Shown here piece after piece: positions 36,207 through 49,338 of a DNA stretch of 64,000 nt (position 1 is its first letter; every line of letters begins with the position of its first letter). Below the pieces are notes generated by a model that was not told the origin of the DNA, made no database searches, and worked only from the letters and a program-made list of their open reading frames with translations. The translations under genes and the position numbers were made by a program. The stretch comes from Erigeron canadensis. Taxonomy: Eukaryota > Streptophyta > Magnoliopsida > Asterales > Asteraceae. The DNA lies in NCBI RefSeq assembly GCF_010389155.1, contig NC_057761.1, positions 1,118,501 to 1,182,500 of the forward strand, written 5' to 3'.

Positions 36207-38217
36207 ATGCACAAATTTAACATCTTATTATCATTCATTCTCATCTTCTTCTTTTTCTCTTCATCATCTTCATCCATCAATGTAAGTTCTTATTCTAATC
36301 CCACATTGTATCTATCTATATCTATCTTTATATCTATATGTATTAACAGTTTTTTTTTTTGATGTATTTGTTTATATATATACATAGGTTGTTGCGGAAT
36401 CAGAAGATGACCCATTTACCCCAAAGGCATATATAATCAGATACTGGAAAAAACAGATCTCAAATGACTTACCAAAACCCACATTCTTAATTGAAAAATC
36501 ATCCCCCTTAACCGCCATCCAAACGGCGTCGTTTTCGAAACTCGCCGGCGACCAAACCTCTCTTTCCGCCAACCTTCCGTCGTTTTGCTCCGCCGCTAAT
36601 CTGCTCTGTTTTCCAGATGTCGCCCCCAGCCTTGAAAAACATTCCGGCGATGTCAACTTCAAATTGTATTCGGATAAGAATTTCACCAACTACGGGTCGG
36701 GTCGGCTCGGTGGGTCCGACTCGTTTAAGAACTACTCCGATGATGGTAATGCAGCACTTAATTCATTCAGACGATACTCACGTGACTCTGTGGGCCACGA
36801 TGATAAGTTTACCGCTTACGCACGTGACACTAACGTCCCTGACGAGAGCTTTAACGGTTACGGAACGAAAGCTACCGGCGGTAACGGCGACTTTAACGGA
36901 TATGCTGACAACGTTAATGTTCCCAACATGAGGTTTACTTCATATTCGGATGACGTCAACGGACGTCATCAGACTTTCAAAGGCTACTCCGTTAACGCTA
37001 ACGCTGGGGATCAATCTTTTACCAGTTACGGTAAAAAAGGTAATGGTGCGGTAAATGTGTTTAAATCGTACGGTAATAATTCCAATGTTATCGGTTCCGG
37101 ATTTTCCGGATACGGTGAAAACGGTAACGGCGCTAACGATAGTTTTACTTCTTACGGAGATAACGGTAACGTTCCTGAGAATAACTTCAGGAGTTACGGC
37201 GTTAACGGTAACGCCGCTGTTGATACATTTTCAAGTTATCGTGATCAGTCAAATGTGGGTGACGATAATTTCAAATCTTACGCGAGAAATTCAAATGGGG
37301 CGGAACAGAATTTTGTTAACTATGGGAATTCGTTTAATGAAGGGACGGATAAGTTTTCCAGCTACGGCGGCGGTACGACGATGAATCAGAAATTTGGGTT
37401 TAAGGGTTATGGGGTAAATAACACGTTTAAGGATTATGCCGATAAGAATCGGGCTTCTTTTTCCACGTATGCAACACCGGCGGCGGCGGCGGATAAATTG
37501 GCGGCGGAGAAATTGAAAATTCAGGCCAGGGGTAAAAATGTAAATAAGTGGATAGAACCGGGTAAGTTTTTTAGAGAGAGAAATATGAAGACAGGGACTA
37601 TAATGGACATGCCGGATATTAAAGATAAGATGCCTAAAAGGTCATTTTTACCGAGGGTAATTCTATCAAAGTTACCGTTTTCTTCGTCCAAAGTTACGGA
37701 GTTAAAAAAGATATTTCACGCGGAAGATGAATCCAGCATGGCAACTTTGATAACTGAGTCATTGAACGAGTGTGAAAGGAAACCGAGTCAAGGTGAGTCC
37801 AAAAGGTGTGTTGGATCGGTAGAAGACATGATTGATTTCGCTACAAGTATTCTGGGAAGAGATGTTGTGGTTCGGACAACGGAGAACACAAATGGTTCTG
37901 GTCAAAAGGTTAAAGTCGGAGAGGTAAGAAAAATTAACGGTGGTAAAATCACAAAGTCAGTTTCTTGTCATCAAAGTTTATTTCCTTACTTGCTTTATTA
38001 TTGTCACTCCGTTCCGAAGGTTCGGGTTTACGAAGCGGATTTACTTGACCCAAACTCGGGGTCAAAGATTAACCATGGGGTCGCGATTTGTCATATTGAC
38101 ACGTCGGCTTGGAGTAAGACCCATGGGGCTTTTCTTTCACTTGGGTCGGAGCCCGGTAAGATTGAAGTTTGTCATTGGATCTTTGAGAATGATATGACCT
38201 GGGCTGTTGCTGATTAA
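36207..38217 (+). CDS. Polygalacturonase-1-beta-like BURP-domain protein (exons 36207-36281, 36388-38217)
   Basis: Exon 1 encodes 25 residues, a hydrophobic signal peptide (MHKFNILLSFILIFFFF, then a serine run). A 106-bp phase-0 intron with GTAAGT and AG ends follows, and exon 2 encodes 609 more residues, 634 in all, the usual length for this family. After a propeptide-like region with TPKAYIIRYW, residues about 138-386 hold fifteen exact 14-residue repeats starting FxxY, plus four irregular ones. Residues about 445-634 are the BURP domain with the full motif CH-x10-CH-x27-CH-x25-CH. Family members (tomato PG beta subunit, AroGP) are secreted to the cell wall, where they bind and modulate polygalacturonase and so influence pectin breakdown. 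The protein is not itself catalytic. Frame, splice sites and motif are intact and no stop interrupts it. The exact paralogue cannot be told from sequence alone. Confidence 0.97.
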
Positions 38218-38472
38218 GAAAGAGTATGTTGGTTCGGGTGGAAACCGGTTCGGACAGTGTCGGGTGCAAAAGTGAACCACTTGTTCGAATAATAGAGAGT
38301 TTCGAATTTCGATTCTATTTGCTTACATGATTTTAAGATAAGATTATTTTTTTGTGTTTTAAATATTTGTAATGATCGACTTGTTGGTTTTCTTAAGAAA
38401 ATAAGAAAACGATAATCAAAATGATTAAACCATGTCTTATATATATTTTATATGGTTTTTTGTATATAATTG

Positions 38473-38478
38473 AATAAA
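38473..38478 (+). terminator. Polyadenylation signal of the BURP gene
   Basis: AATAAA in an AT-rich setting about 255 bp after the stop codon, a plausible plant 3' UTR length. Nearer AATAAT-like variants exist at about 38290, so the site used is uncertain. Confidence 0.45.
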
Positions 38479-38479
38479 T

Positions 38480-39581
38480 AAGATGATAATCAGTAACTTT
38501 GTAGTGATATTAAAGAAAATTTTACGGTGAAAAGGCAATAGAATTGAAACATTACTCTTCTTTCTTTTCTTTCTTTTTATTTTAATAAATAAATGGATAT
38601 ATAGCTTTTATAAAAGCTATATCTGACCATTAGTAGCAATAATTGTATAGTTGTCGATCGACTTATAATTTGATCATCGAACATTTTATATTTTTTCCAT
38701 ATAATATTTTTCTTCTTCCTCAAATTGGCCCACATCCAGAAGCTGAATAATTAATAGTAATTATAGTTACACCCCATGATATTATTTTAATGTTAATCAT
38801 GGGTAATTAAGATGTTAGTATCGCGTGTCTTCATTAAACTGTAAAAAGTTCTGCTTTTAAAGGTTAGGAGTTAGGACACAGTGGACATACATCCGAATCA
38901 AATATTAATTCTTCCCGAATATAATGAACAAAGAAACCGCATTTGGTTACGTTATTTTAGTTGTTGAATCATACGTAACAACTGTTTAAATATTGAACTA
39001 CGTTTGTGTAGTTTTAATCCTTGTAACTTTGAAGTTTTATACAAACTAATCATGGTTTACACATATAATAATGCTGCTTAAAAAATTACTCTAAAAAAAT
39101 AAACGCAATAGTAGAGCTAGCTTTGATACACAATTAAATTAATATCAAATTGAAATTATGGAAACCATTAAGAAAATATGTCATACAAAACAAATGACGA
39201 ATATTTTTCATATTCTAATGATTAGAATATTTGTTCTTGATTCTGACAAGGATATAGGGACCATTAAGAACTATTTTAAGTTTTTGATATATTCGGAATT
39301 TATCAAATTTTGGTCAATACTCATCTAGTTTCTTTCTGTTTTCTACTTAAGTTACAAATTGTTAATTCATACAATTCAGCCGTTCAAAAAAAATAAAAAA
39401 TATATAAAAAAAAAATACAGTACATTGTTATGGTTAATTTTGAGGCATGTAATTTTTATGGTTATATTAATAAACAAGTATCATCACGATGGATGTGAGT
39501 TCACGAGAAAGTGACATTACTCATTAGTATTTGGTAGTATATACAATTAATACAATATAAATATAAAAATGATCGACTTAT
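38480..39581. other. AT-rich intergenic downstream of the BURP gene
   Basis: No supportable gene, RNA or bordered repeat seen. A short inverted repeat (ATATAGCTTTTATAAAAGCTATAT, broken as ATATAGCTTTTA / TAAAAGCTATAT) is centred near 38612. Confidence 0.5.
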
Positions 39582-39590
39582 TAATTGTGG

Positions 39591-40443
39591 GAGAAATTAT
39601 CACAAATAGTACATGTGGTTTGTTCGATTCACATTCCATCCCTATGTTTTTTTTTTATCATTAGGTGTCTAAGTACTTTTCATTTTCATTGTCAATCGTC
39701 CCTAACATTAACAGCCGTTAATTTTGCTTCGTTAAGCCCTTCATGTGCAATGCACATGAGGGTATACTTTCAAGTTTGTAACCACATGGATTATTTGTAA
39801 TAAAAATATTGGATTAAGAAAAAATCTTTGGATTCCTTCTCCCACACAACTCCGACCACCACTTCTGACCGGTCGGCCACCACCGGAAAAGATTAGGGAT
39901 TTTAGAGAGAGGGACGAAATAGGTTTGTTTAGAAGATCGATACTTACGTTTCATACTTTCCTCGGATGTTATAAAGTCGTGTAGTGGTGGCTGGAAAACA
40001 AAACAGCAACAACAACGGCAGTAGAGTGGCGAAGTAGCAGCATTGGCGACGGTTTTGTGGTTGTGATTAAAGATGAAACCCTAATTGTTGTTGGAGATGA
40101 TGGCCGGAGTTTTTTATGGTAAAAAAGAGCGGCGAGAGGAGGCTGTGAAGGTGGCCGGAAGTTTGGCTGGTGGTGGGGGTGAGAGAGGGAGGAAGATGAT
40201 GAGTTTTTGTCTTTTATTACAAATAGTTCCTCAAAGATGTTTTATCACAAATAGTCCCTATGGTTACAAACGGGACAAAAATGCGATCACGTGCATTGCA
40301 CATTAGGGGTTTAACGGATGAAAATTAACGGTTGTTAGTGGCAGGGACGACTAGCAATGAAAATGAAAACTACAGGAACACCTAATGATAAAAAAAAAAC
40401 ACAGGGATAAAAATGCGACAGGGACAATTTGTGACAATTTCTC
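39591..40443. mobile_element. Mutator-like element with long TIRs and captured-looking interior (Pack-MULE type)
   Basis: The ends GAGAAATTATCACAAAT and, inverted, GAGAAATTGTCACAAAT open terminal inverted repeats of roughly 180 bp (39591-39775 and 40265-40443). They are flanked by perfect 9-bp direct repeats TAATTGTGG (39582-39590, 40444-40452), the Mutator signature. The interior (about 39830-40210) is GC-rich and purine-rich on the plus strand, unlike the surroundings, with GGCCGGAAG and GTGGTGG runs and an ATG frame at 40085-40306. It looks like a fragment of a host gene carried between MULE ends. I do not recognise the donor. No transposase is present. Confidence 0.88.
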
Positions 40444-40657
40444 TAATTGTGGAGTTGGCAATTCTGATATAGGGAAAAGGGAATATAAGACTGTTCGACA
40501 CCTAAGCTTAGATGTGTAACCCCTCACATACTAATATTTTACTAAATGGTTTAATGAATAAATGCCTTGACCCACATGATTTTTATGGTTTAAACAATTA
40601 ATATGTGAGTGTCCGACATATAAGCTTAGGTATCTATCAGTCTTATATTTTCATCCC

Positions 40658-40660
<3 letters not shown>

Positions 40661-40712
<52 letters not shown>
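40661..40712. repeat. (TA)26 microsatellite
   Basis: Uninterrupted AT dinucleotide tract. The minus-strand open frame through it is an artefact. Confidence 0.95.
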
Positions 40713-40715
<3 letters not shown>

Positions 40716-40748
40716 ATTTTGCCGGTGTCCGTGTAATTTGGTAGTTAA

Positions 40749-41108
40749 GAGCAATTGTAATGGTCACACCACCACACCAAGGTGGTGTGCCACGTCGTTG
40801 CCAAATTAGCATCACACCATAACCACCTAACAACCACACCACATCCGTAACAATAAACACACCATATCATATTATCTTTATATTTTTATATTAAAACATA
40901 AGACATTTAACTATATACATAAAACCTTTTATAATAAATCATTACTAAAAAACAAAAGAAAAAAAGGCAAAGACCATCCACCCCACATTCTCCTCGCCGT
41001 TGTTCAAACCACCTTGGTAACTTCACACCGCAACCACCCCATCTATGTAATGGAGAACCCCATGTCTTCTTTCCACTTTGACCACCCCTTCCCCCATTAC
41101 AGATGCTC
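40749..41108. mobile_element. PIF/Harbinger (Tourist-like) MITE, TSD TAA
   Basis: The left end GAGCAATTGTAATGG and the right end read inverted, GAGCATCTGTAATGG, form a 15-bp terminal inverted repeat with two mismatches. They are flanked by TAA on both sides (40746-40748, 41109-41111), the 3-bp Harbinger target. At 360 bp and without coding potential it is a MITE. CACC-rich words (ACCACACC, CCACCTTGG) fill both ends. Confidence 0.85.
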
Positions 41109-41281
41109 TAAGTAGAATGTATGTGTGAATTTATAGTTACGACTGGTAGTTGGTTTAAAAGTTTGGTTAACAACCTTAGTCCTTTATTTTTTTATTTTTT
41201 TTTCCCTTGAAATAGTAACAACCTTAGTCCTTAAAACCAATATTATTGTGCAAGAGGCCAAGAGCTACTCGTGATTAGCTC

Positions 41282-41762
41282 CATAGTTGTCGACTCGTAA
41301 TTTTTGACTCGACTCGCTAACCTGATTTCTGACTCGTGACTCGACTCGTAAGAGTCCGGACATTTGTATATACTACATAATATTGTATAATTATATATAT
41401 ATGTGACGTATTTATAAACAAATTCTAAGTGGATTACTTTAATACATTACCAAAATATTACATATTCGATACTTTTAAGTCATAAACTTACAGTTTATCT
41501 CCAAATTCGTACTAAAAGAATAAAAAATACATATATAACATACAAAATAATGTAATCATAAATATGATATATAATATATAACCATATTATCAAACTACAA
41601 CAGTTATAAATTTGCGACTCGTAGTGACTCGTTTCAAATTCACACCGCGACTCGTAAGAGTCAGGAGAAAAATGAGTCACACAACGAATCGCCTCGTTTT
41701 CGGTCCAAATCGACTCGACTCGTAAAAGTCGACTCGTGACTCGTAAGAGTGTAACAAGTATG
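41282..41762. mobile_element. Non-autonomous hAT element with GACTCG clusters, TSD ATTAGCTC
   Basis: The ends CATAGTTGT and, inverted, CATACTTGT are flanked by perfect 8-bp repeats ATTAGCTC (41274-41281, 41763-41770), the hAT rule. GACTCG/CGAGTC words are packed into the first 75 bp and the last 150 bp and are absent from the AT-rich middle. This is the usual layout of subterminal transposase sites. No transposase frame. Confidence 0.9.
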
Positions 41763-42069
41763 ATTAGCTCGTTTAATTTCATCATCACTACCAGTGAACA
41801 ACACTACTAGGCTACTAGCTAGCAAGATTATAAAAATACTCTACCTTATTTTTACACACTACTCCATTGAGAGTCTCGATTTAGATTAAAAATAGTTTTT
41901 ACTTATATATAGTACTGTATATAAAATGTGACAGTTTCTCTGAATTTTAATGCATCTTTAAATAGAGTATTTAACCAACGCGTATGTTGTTGCATAGTCC
42001 CACTGTCGCAGGAAAGGACTTTTGCTTTGTAAATGACAGTAGTCGTAACCATGGCTCCAATGAGTTATT

Positions 42070-42072
<3 letters not shown>

Positions 42073-42144
<72 letters not shown>
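42073..42144. repeat. (TA)36 microsatellite
   Basis: About 72 bp of uninterrupted AT dinucleotide. Open frames on both strands run through it by chance. Confidence 0.95.
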
Positions 42145-42146
<2 letters not shown>

Positions 42147-44784
42147 CTCAATCATATATAACAACATGTCTCATACTAATGTTTGTTACCCACAATTGTA
42201 TCAAAAGTTAATCTGAAAGCTGGCATTTCACTAGAGACAAGGACCAAAATCTTAAAATTTTTATTCATATATTCATTCATTTTTGTATCATAAATTACAA
42301 CAACTTGATAATATAAATTTTGGTTTGATCATTTGTTTTCCACATGACCCGATACCAACTCCAATTATTTCAACTATCAAAAAGTAACTAGCAAAGCTCC
42401 AACGTTTTAGTTTTGTTTTCTGTTTTTCTACATTTGAGTCAACTGTAGTGCCTTCTTTTGATTTTATATATTATTCTTTTTTGTCAATTCTAATGTCTCT
42501 TTAAATTGGGTCTCTATTTATCTCGGTTGTTAAGAATGTGTAGCGGGACATTTCTTACCTTTAAAGGATGGGGTTATGTTTCATTCAAATTGTCGTTTTT
42601 TCATAAGAAAAAAAAACCTTGATATCTCTTTTCAAAGTAATCTATATAAACTATTAACAGAAGTTCAATGCACAATAATTCCAAACTACCATGATTCAAT
42701 CTTCGTAGAGTACAAATAAATGGTATCACATGACACAAACCATAAACGAAGTGCCTATCGACTTATAAAATTCACATGAGGAAAAAACACGAGCAATATA
42801 TAAATATTGATGGTAAATAAAACCAAGGACAAATAAAAACAAACTTATTTAATTATTGGGCACATGGCATCATACAATATGTTCTTTTTTTTTGTTAAAT
42901 AAATTTTCTCTTAATTTTATTTTGTTTTGTTTGTAAAATGTTTGTGTATCGTGTACCTATATCCTTTTTGGAATTCCACTTTGTTCAAATGATTTCCAAC
43001 CAACTATTCCACTTTTCAATATATAACTAACATATTTTATTAGCGATATTTGGTTTTAACTATTGCAAACTTCTGTACGTAGTGTTCTAATCTCTTATCA
43101 TTAAGAATGCGTATTTAATGGTGGGGAAAACAGATAAACTAGAATAAGCCAAATGCACAATAGCCCAATGGGCATTTTTGTGGTGCAGTGGGATAAGAAT
43201 CAATAATTATAAGGTTTTTGGTTGGAATTCTATATAGTGTTTGAAATATGATCATGTATGATTTTACGATGATAGTGACGTCAGTAATCGTAATTGCTCG
43301 TTAAAATAAAAGAACAGAGAATAAAGATAAAAATATCAAACTATAGATTAAAGATTGTATACATAGATTCCCTCTCTAGAAGGGTTATGAGCTCCTAATA
43401 GTAATTGTAGATGCCGACTTTTTGTTATTCTCGACTTGATTCTCTTGCTAGAAGACTTGAGTAAAGTAATGTGCAGATTCAAAGTTTCCAAAATAATTAA
43501 CATCAATGTAGTAATTAAACTGTCGAAGCATGAAGAAAACCACTACAATAAAATGATACTAAGACATTGTATAACCCGTGACATGGAAAGGGACAAAATT
43601 ACCTATCAATATAATCAAGACCAAGTGTCGAGCGATTAAGGGTTTTTGGTTTACGGGTTGGATGGCATGGGCCTAAGGCCCCAAAATACAAAGGCTTCCA
43701 TTTTAATATTTTGAGTTTAATGTTTTTAGACTTTAGACTTTTGTCTTATATGTTACTCCGTATTACTATACAAGGATAACAAGAAAGCAAATATGTAAAT
43801 AAACTTCATGGCCTCATAACTGACCTTTAGAAAAAAGACACCACACAAATGAAGTTACAACCTTCAAGAAAAAAAATGGAAATAAAGAACTAACTATTAA
43901 GAAATCAAAAATCTGATAGCCGATTTCACTCTAATTTCCAAACGACTTAGTAATTAAATTTTGATTATATGAAAGATTCTCCTAAAAATGGTACGAACTT
44001 TGCTTCTTTGCGTTCTTTTCACATAGCAGCCTAGTATATAAGAAGAACTATTTTTTTTTTCCTGCAATTTGTGTTTATTTTAATTTGAATATTAATCAAC
44101 CAGACCCTCCAAATTAATCTCGCTTAAGCCTCCCAAAAAACCTAAGCCAACACTAATTGGATAACATACTTTTGAATACCTCTTACTCTCTTAGTAAGAG
44201 TGGACCTTTTTTCGACATATCCTAACTCATTAATATTAGGCAATACTCTCATTTAATATATGCCATAATATTTCCTATATATTTTACTCAATTTAATTAG
44301 TTTTTATCCAATCTTGAAGTTAAGATTCGAGCTTTACTTGTTATCTTTACTGATTGTGCACTAAATCACGTAAGCCTTAAAAATTGAACGATGGATGAAA
44401 ACGTATATGGTAGAAGGAACCCTTAAAAGTTCTTAAGGGTTTGTTAGCGATTCCCCGAAGGTAGAAACGGAGTTCCATTACGCCACAAAGGGTGATTAAA
44501 TGATTGTTGAATCGTGTTCGACTATAATTAGGGTTTTGGTCGATCGGTGATCATTATTGTGTATGTTATCGGATGAATCGTTTATGGGGAAATCATCCTC
44601 CTTTTATAGGAGGAGGTTTCTTGGGGGAGAAGGTTAGGGTTTTTCCCTATTCCTTCTTTGTATCAAATTCTACTTACCATCTTTATTCGCTTCAGGTTCC
44701 TTTGGGAGTTTATCCCTTAAAGAGATCGAATTTGGTAAGGATTCTTTTTATCTTTGGAAAGGATTTATGTCAATCCTTTAATTA
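42145..44784. other. Intergenic
   Basis: No gene supported over most of this span. From about 44380 to 44784, and continuing at 47456-47540 beyond the inserted solo LTR, the sequence is less AT-rich and contains CCTCCTTTTATAGGAGGAGG (44595-44614) and GGTTAGGGTTTTTCCC. This could be an older LTR or a gene leader into which the solo LTR inserted. The 73-codon frame at 44573-44794 is not recognisable. Confidence 0.45.
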
Positions 44785-44789
44785 CTTAT

Positions 44790-47450
44790 TGTAACATCCG
44801 TCGTTTAAAAATATTGATTTCCAAAAACTTTCGCCTAACGGCGTTAAAAGAGAGCAGAATTAAACTTTAAAAGTCCAAACCAGCAAAATCTGTTTGGTTT
44901 ATTCATTAAATGGTATTACTAGCCATATCATCAAAATATATTCAAAAGGAAACCCATCGGTTGCCCAACATTAAACAACCGGCCACATTTTCAATACAAG
45001 TCATTATTATCTAAACATAAAGCAAATGTCTAAAACGAGCAGCCACTATGGGTAAACTATAGCCAGCTTCAAGATCATCTACCCATGCCTCACATCTTCT
45101 CAACATCTACCTGCTCACTATTGTTGGACTTGAGGGCACGACACATTTTAAAAGAGCAAGTGTTAGCTAACGAATTAGCTAAGTAAGATAACACATAGTT
45201 ATAAAACGTTTGTCCATTTTAAAACATTATAAAAGATGTCATATTAAGTCGTTAAGGCACATATCATCAATATCATCTCACATACATATCATAGCATCAA
45301 CATCTTTCATATTAGGATGGGTCATCCTAAATGTGCCTAGTCATCTTTTACATCTCCACATATCACATCTAAACATCTTTATGGTTGTGACATAAGTCAC
45401 GCATCTCATATAACATATGCATCTTTATAAGTGTGACATAAGTCACACCCGATTGGATGGACAAACCTTACGGCTGTACATCAATGTCGTTAAGGAATGA
45501 CAAGCCAATCCCGGAGTAATCCATATGTTCAAGACAAGTGGGGCGGTTCAGACCTCCCATATTACTCTTCACATATTTAACCATGTTGCAAGGAGCCACC
45601 CAAGCAACCACATCTACGTACTTAGCCGGGCAAGGGCAAGTACGGGTTAAGCTTAACACTTTCATCTAAAATTACGAGCTCGATTTCACATCTCATATAG
45701 TTTAGGTGTTCATATTACCTAAACATTATCACATATACATCTTGATGTTTGGGCCCTTAAACATGCACGTGTCATGGCAACTTAATAAGTCTAGTGAACT
45801 AAATGAACAAGCCATGTAGTCATGCACATTTCATAGCATATCATTACATCGCATACATTGTTACATCACGTACATCATCATATATCATTGCATATCGTAT
45901 ATCATTACAACATTACATATCATTTATCATCTTAGATCGTACATCATTTCATATCATCTTTCGTATCATATTATATATATATATATATATCATTTCATAT
46001 CATCTATCATCTCATGTCATATATCGTTGCAAATCATCTATTATCTCATATCATATATCTTTTCATATCATATCATCTATTAAACATACATAGCATCTCA
46101 TATCAGTACGTATCATTGGGGTAGCATTTCAGGCTTTCATATGCATCTACATAGTTCATATCACCTCCCGTATAATCCCGAATACCCATAAGCAAACAAG
46201 ATACCATTTGGGTAGTTATTATATGAAAACTATGTTTTTGTTGAACCCTCAGCATGTCAAAGTAGTGTATCTCACCCCGTTGAAGAGCACAATAAATGAT
46301 AACACAAGTTACCGAGCTTTGTAAGTATTCCCGACTACCTATAATCATTAGACAACATAATGAGCTAATAAGTACCCACTCACTTATGGTCATGACTCAA
46401 GTCTAAATACCTATAAACATGACTCATGACAATGCTTGATGCATCGGAGGTTTGTTTAATATATTAGAGCTTACATAACTCGACAAACTCGACATTCACT
46501 CACTACATTAACCTTTCTGGAAACTTGACATCACAATCATCCTTTAAAAACATTACCATTAGAAAGTAGACTCTTACAATTCCGTGGATAGCTTATTTGT
46601 TAAAAACGAAGTTACGGTTCAAAAGTTATGGCCATTTGAAAATTCTGTCGCTATTGCGTCGCAACTAAATGTCACTGTTTTCTGGTTGCGCCGCAACTAG
46701 CCCCGATTCTGCACAAAACTCATTGTTTAACCTCCAAAACTTAACCAAACACACCCCAAACCTTATGAACGACTTGTGTACCTCAAAATTCACTATTTTA
46801 AGACCATAATGATGCAATGAAATCATTGATTAATCCTTACTTGATTTGCATCACATAATTAAACGTTTTAGGTCAACGAATCAATGTTTAAGACATCAAT
46901 TGATCATCTAATGACCTAAATCAGTTATGGATCTGATTATATGACTTAAGTGATACAAAATCAATGTTATTATACCTTGAATACCTGGAGATTACAAAGA
47001 GGATGCAAAAACTTGATCAAAACACTCTCGAATCAACCGAATAACGATGAAATCGAACAATAGGATGCTATGGAACAAAGGGAACGGCTAGGGCTTCAAA
47101 GGAAATGTATATTCTCTAATTTATGAGTCTAATGACAGATTATTAGACCCTTAACCCTTTTTTTTGTTTCCAGCTATATCAAAACTAGCCCCTAAACTTC
47201 CTTATGGCTCATATTTAGCTCAAAACACGTATGGGGAATACTTACAACACATTAAACACATCAAGCACATCAAAAGGCATATAAAACATATCTTAAACAC
47301 TTTAGCACATCAATCATTAAGACATTAATGCCTTACATATATAACACATTAAACACATATAGTCATTAAATCATTTATAGGCTTAACGGACACGTAAGGT
47401 TGACTTAACGACCCAAGTCAACCGTTAAATTAAAAGTTCGGGATGTTACA
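44790..47450. mobile_element. Solo LTR (family Z, probably Ty3/gypsy), TSD CTTAT
   Basis: The ends TGTAACATCC and GGATGTTACA are a perfect 10-bp inverted pair with TG...CA termini, and the unit is flanked by perfect 5-bp repeats CTTAT (44785-44789, 47451-47455). No gag-pol inside, so a solo LTR of 2661 bp is the simplest reading. The minus-strand start TGTAACATCCC is shared with family X, but the interiors differ. A degenerate TCATA/ATCAT-rich array fills 45830-46095. TTGCGTCGCAAC and TTGCGCCGCAAC occur near 46655 and 46685. Confidence 0.85.
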
Positions 47451-47455
47451 CTTAT

Positions 47456-48437
47456 CTGATTCAAGAACCTTCGGTCTTATATCCTTCGTGAGAGGGCTTC
47501 GTATTAGTTATCATTTGTATAATGATTTGGAGGTGTACATCGTCATTTACTCATTAAAAATATCACTCCTGTCTAATTTTATACGATTTGATACTTGTTA
47601 ATGTTTACATTGTCTTCTTAACTACCAACTTACCTTCCATATTTTTGCCAACAAACTTACTTCACAACTTTTGGTAAAAATTTTAATCCCTTGATTTAAT
47701 TACCACTAACTTACTTTATATTTTTAGAAAATTTAATTCCAGATTGTGTTGACGGTCATTTGTTATATTGTTTTGATAATCACAACATCAAACTCTTTGT
47801 CAATTTATCTGCTTCAACACGTAGCTATCATGCTAGTAAAAGTTATACTTTTAATAACAAATGGAATATGAGACTTAACTACACAAATTTGGTAAAAGTA
47901 GGTTAAGTAAAATAAAGAAGAAATATTATAATATAAAATAGAAAGTACCCGCATGATGGCGGCGACGATGATGACAATGACAGATGGTGGTGGCGGCGAT
48001 GGTGATGTAATGACGGCTGCGGCGGTGGCCGCAACGTCAATTGACAGTTTCAACATATTGGTACAATTATCTCTCATAACTTTACATAATTTTTTGCGGT
48101 AGTTTTAGTAGGATATGAGGGATGAAAAATTAAAACTAAACATAGAGAAAAAGATTCTTAAAGTCTTAATGGGGAAGAGTGATTCTTTTTAAAAAGTAAT
48201 TTAAATCAATGAAAATATTGCATGAGTGAATTTTGATATAAAGTTTATAGATAATAGTGCAAGATAAAGATTTTTAGGGAAATAATATGTTAGAAAGATC
48301 ATTTGTTTCCCAACACAATGTTATTACCCACAGAGTAACGGTAACAACGTTCTTTCTTGAATAATTAATAAAAAAAATGCTAAATAAAGCTTTTAAGATT
48401 TCATTTAATGTACATAAAAAAAGTGTATCTTAGTTAA
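47456..48437. other. Intergenic
   Basis: AT-rich. A GGTGGTGGCGGCGATGG-type trinucleotide-rich patch at 47950-48030 yields a proline/alanine-like frame on the minus strand that I treat as low-complexity. No gene seen. Confidence 0.45.
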
Positions 48438-48655
48438 CAAATGATACAAGTATTGGATAAGAATCTACAATGCACTAGAACGCCCTTGTTGACAATCCTT
48501 TACTCCGACAACATCTAGGGTTCCTCGAACAATGTGATATCTCGCACCGGGTAAATCCTTAACCCTCCCACCTCTTACTAAGACTGCATAATGTTCTTGT
48601 GAATTATGGCCAATACCGGGTATATAAGCAGTGATTTCAAATCCAAAGGTTAATC
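48438..48655 (-). pseudogene. rps12: Nuclear plastid DNA, left part: rps12 exon 2 (3' portion) and start of intron 2
   Basis: On the minus strand 48655-48484 translates without interruption as the ribosomal protein S12 segment containing [40 protein letters not shown] and VKDCQQG. From 48483 to about 48438 it continues as the start of the plastid rps12 second intron (GCGTTCTAGTGCATTGTAG). A few substitutions separate it from the plastid protein as I remember it. In plastids this is a trans-spliced gene in the inverted repeat; here it is a nuclear copy and cannot be functional. It is interrupted at 48655 by an LTR element and resumes at 54895. Confidence 0.92.
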
Positions 48656-49338
48656 TGTAAGTCCCAACTTATTAAGATGGTTACTGAAGACACCCTATGT
48701 CAATGGTGAGATACTTTACAATACACTTACTGTATCTGGACGTGACCAGTTGCAGTAAGTAGTATACCAAGTTAACTGGAGATGTTTTTATTAAGGTGAC
48801 AATATTAAATAAGTAAAGACAATGCAATAAAGTAAAGTACTTGTAAAGTAAATTGGTGAGACAATATGTATTTTTCAAGTGTATTTTATTTATTATCTTT
48901 AAATAAAATACAAGGTTGTTGTGGAACCAAGATAATACAAAGTATGTAAATATCCTAACAATCTATGAAATACAATTGATCTAATACTTGGAAATTCTTA
49001 ACAATCGAAACACTTAAAGTTGTCAAATGTTCCTTTTTGCGATTGAAAGAATATTGCACAAGTCACCAAGAATGCAAATGTCTGAATATGCAAAGTTGTT
49101 TCTTGGTTGTGCAAAGACCTCTATTTATAGGCAAAGTTGGTATTGGAATTCCAACTTTGCCATACTAATACGGTTGAGAACATTTAAGGAAGTATATTTA
49201 ATTCATTCGAAATGCTTGATAAAGAAAGACATAAAGTCACTTTATCCAACCTACTTTATGCACTTTTGTACTTTAAACATAGGCAATTGCTATTGTCCGG
49301 TTAATAATACATAAAGTAAAAATATCATAATCAGTGTA

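Noticed and set aside
46103..46393. 96-codon minus-strand frame as a gene
   Set aside because: Lies wholly inside the solo LTR Z, with no domain features.
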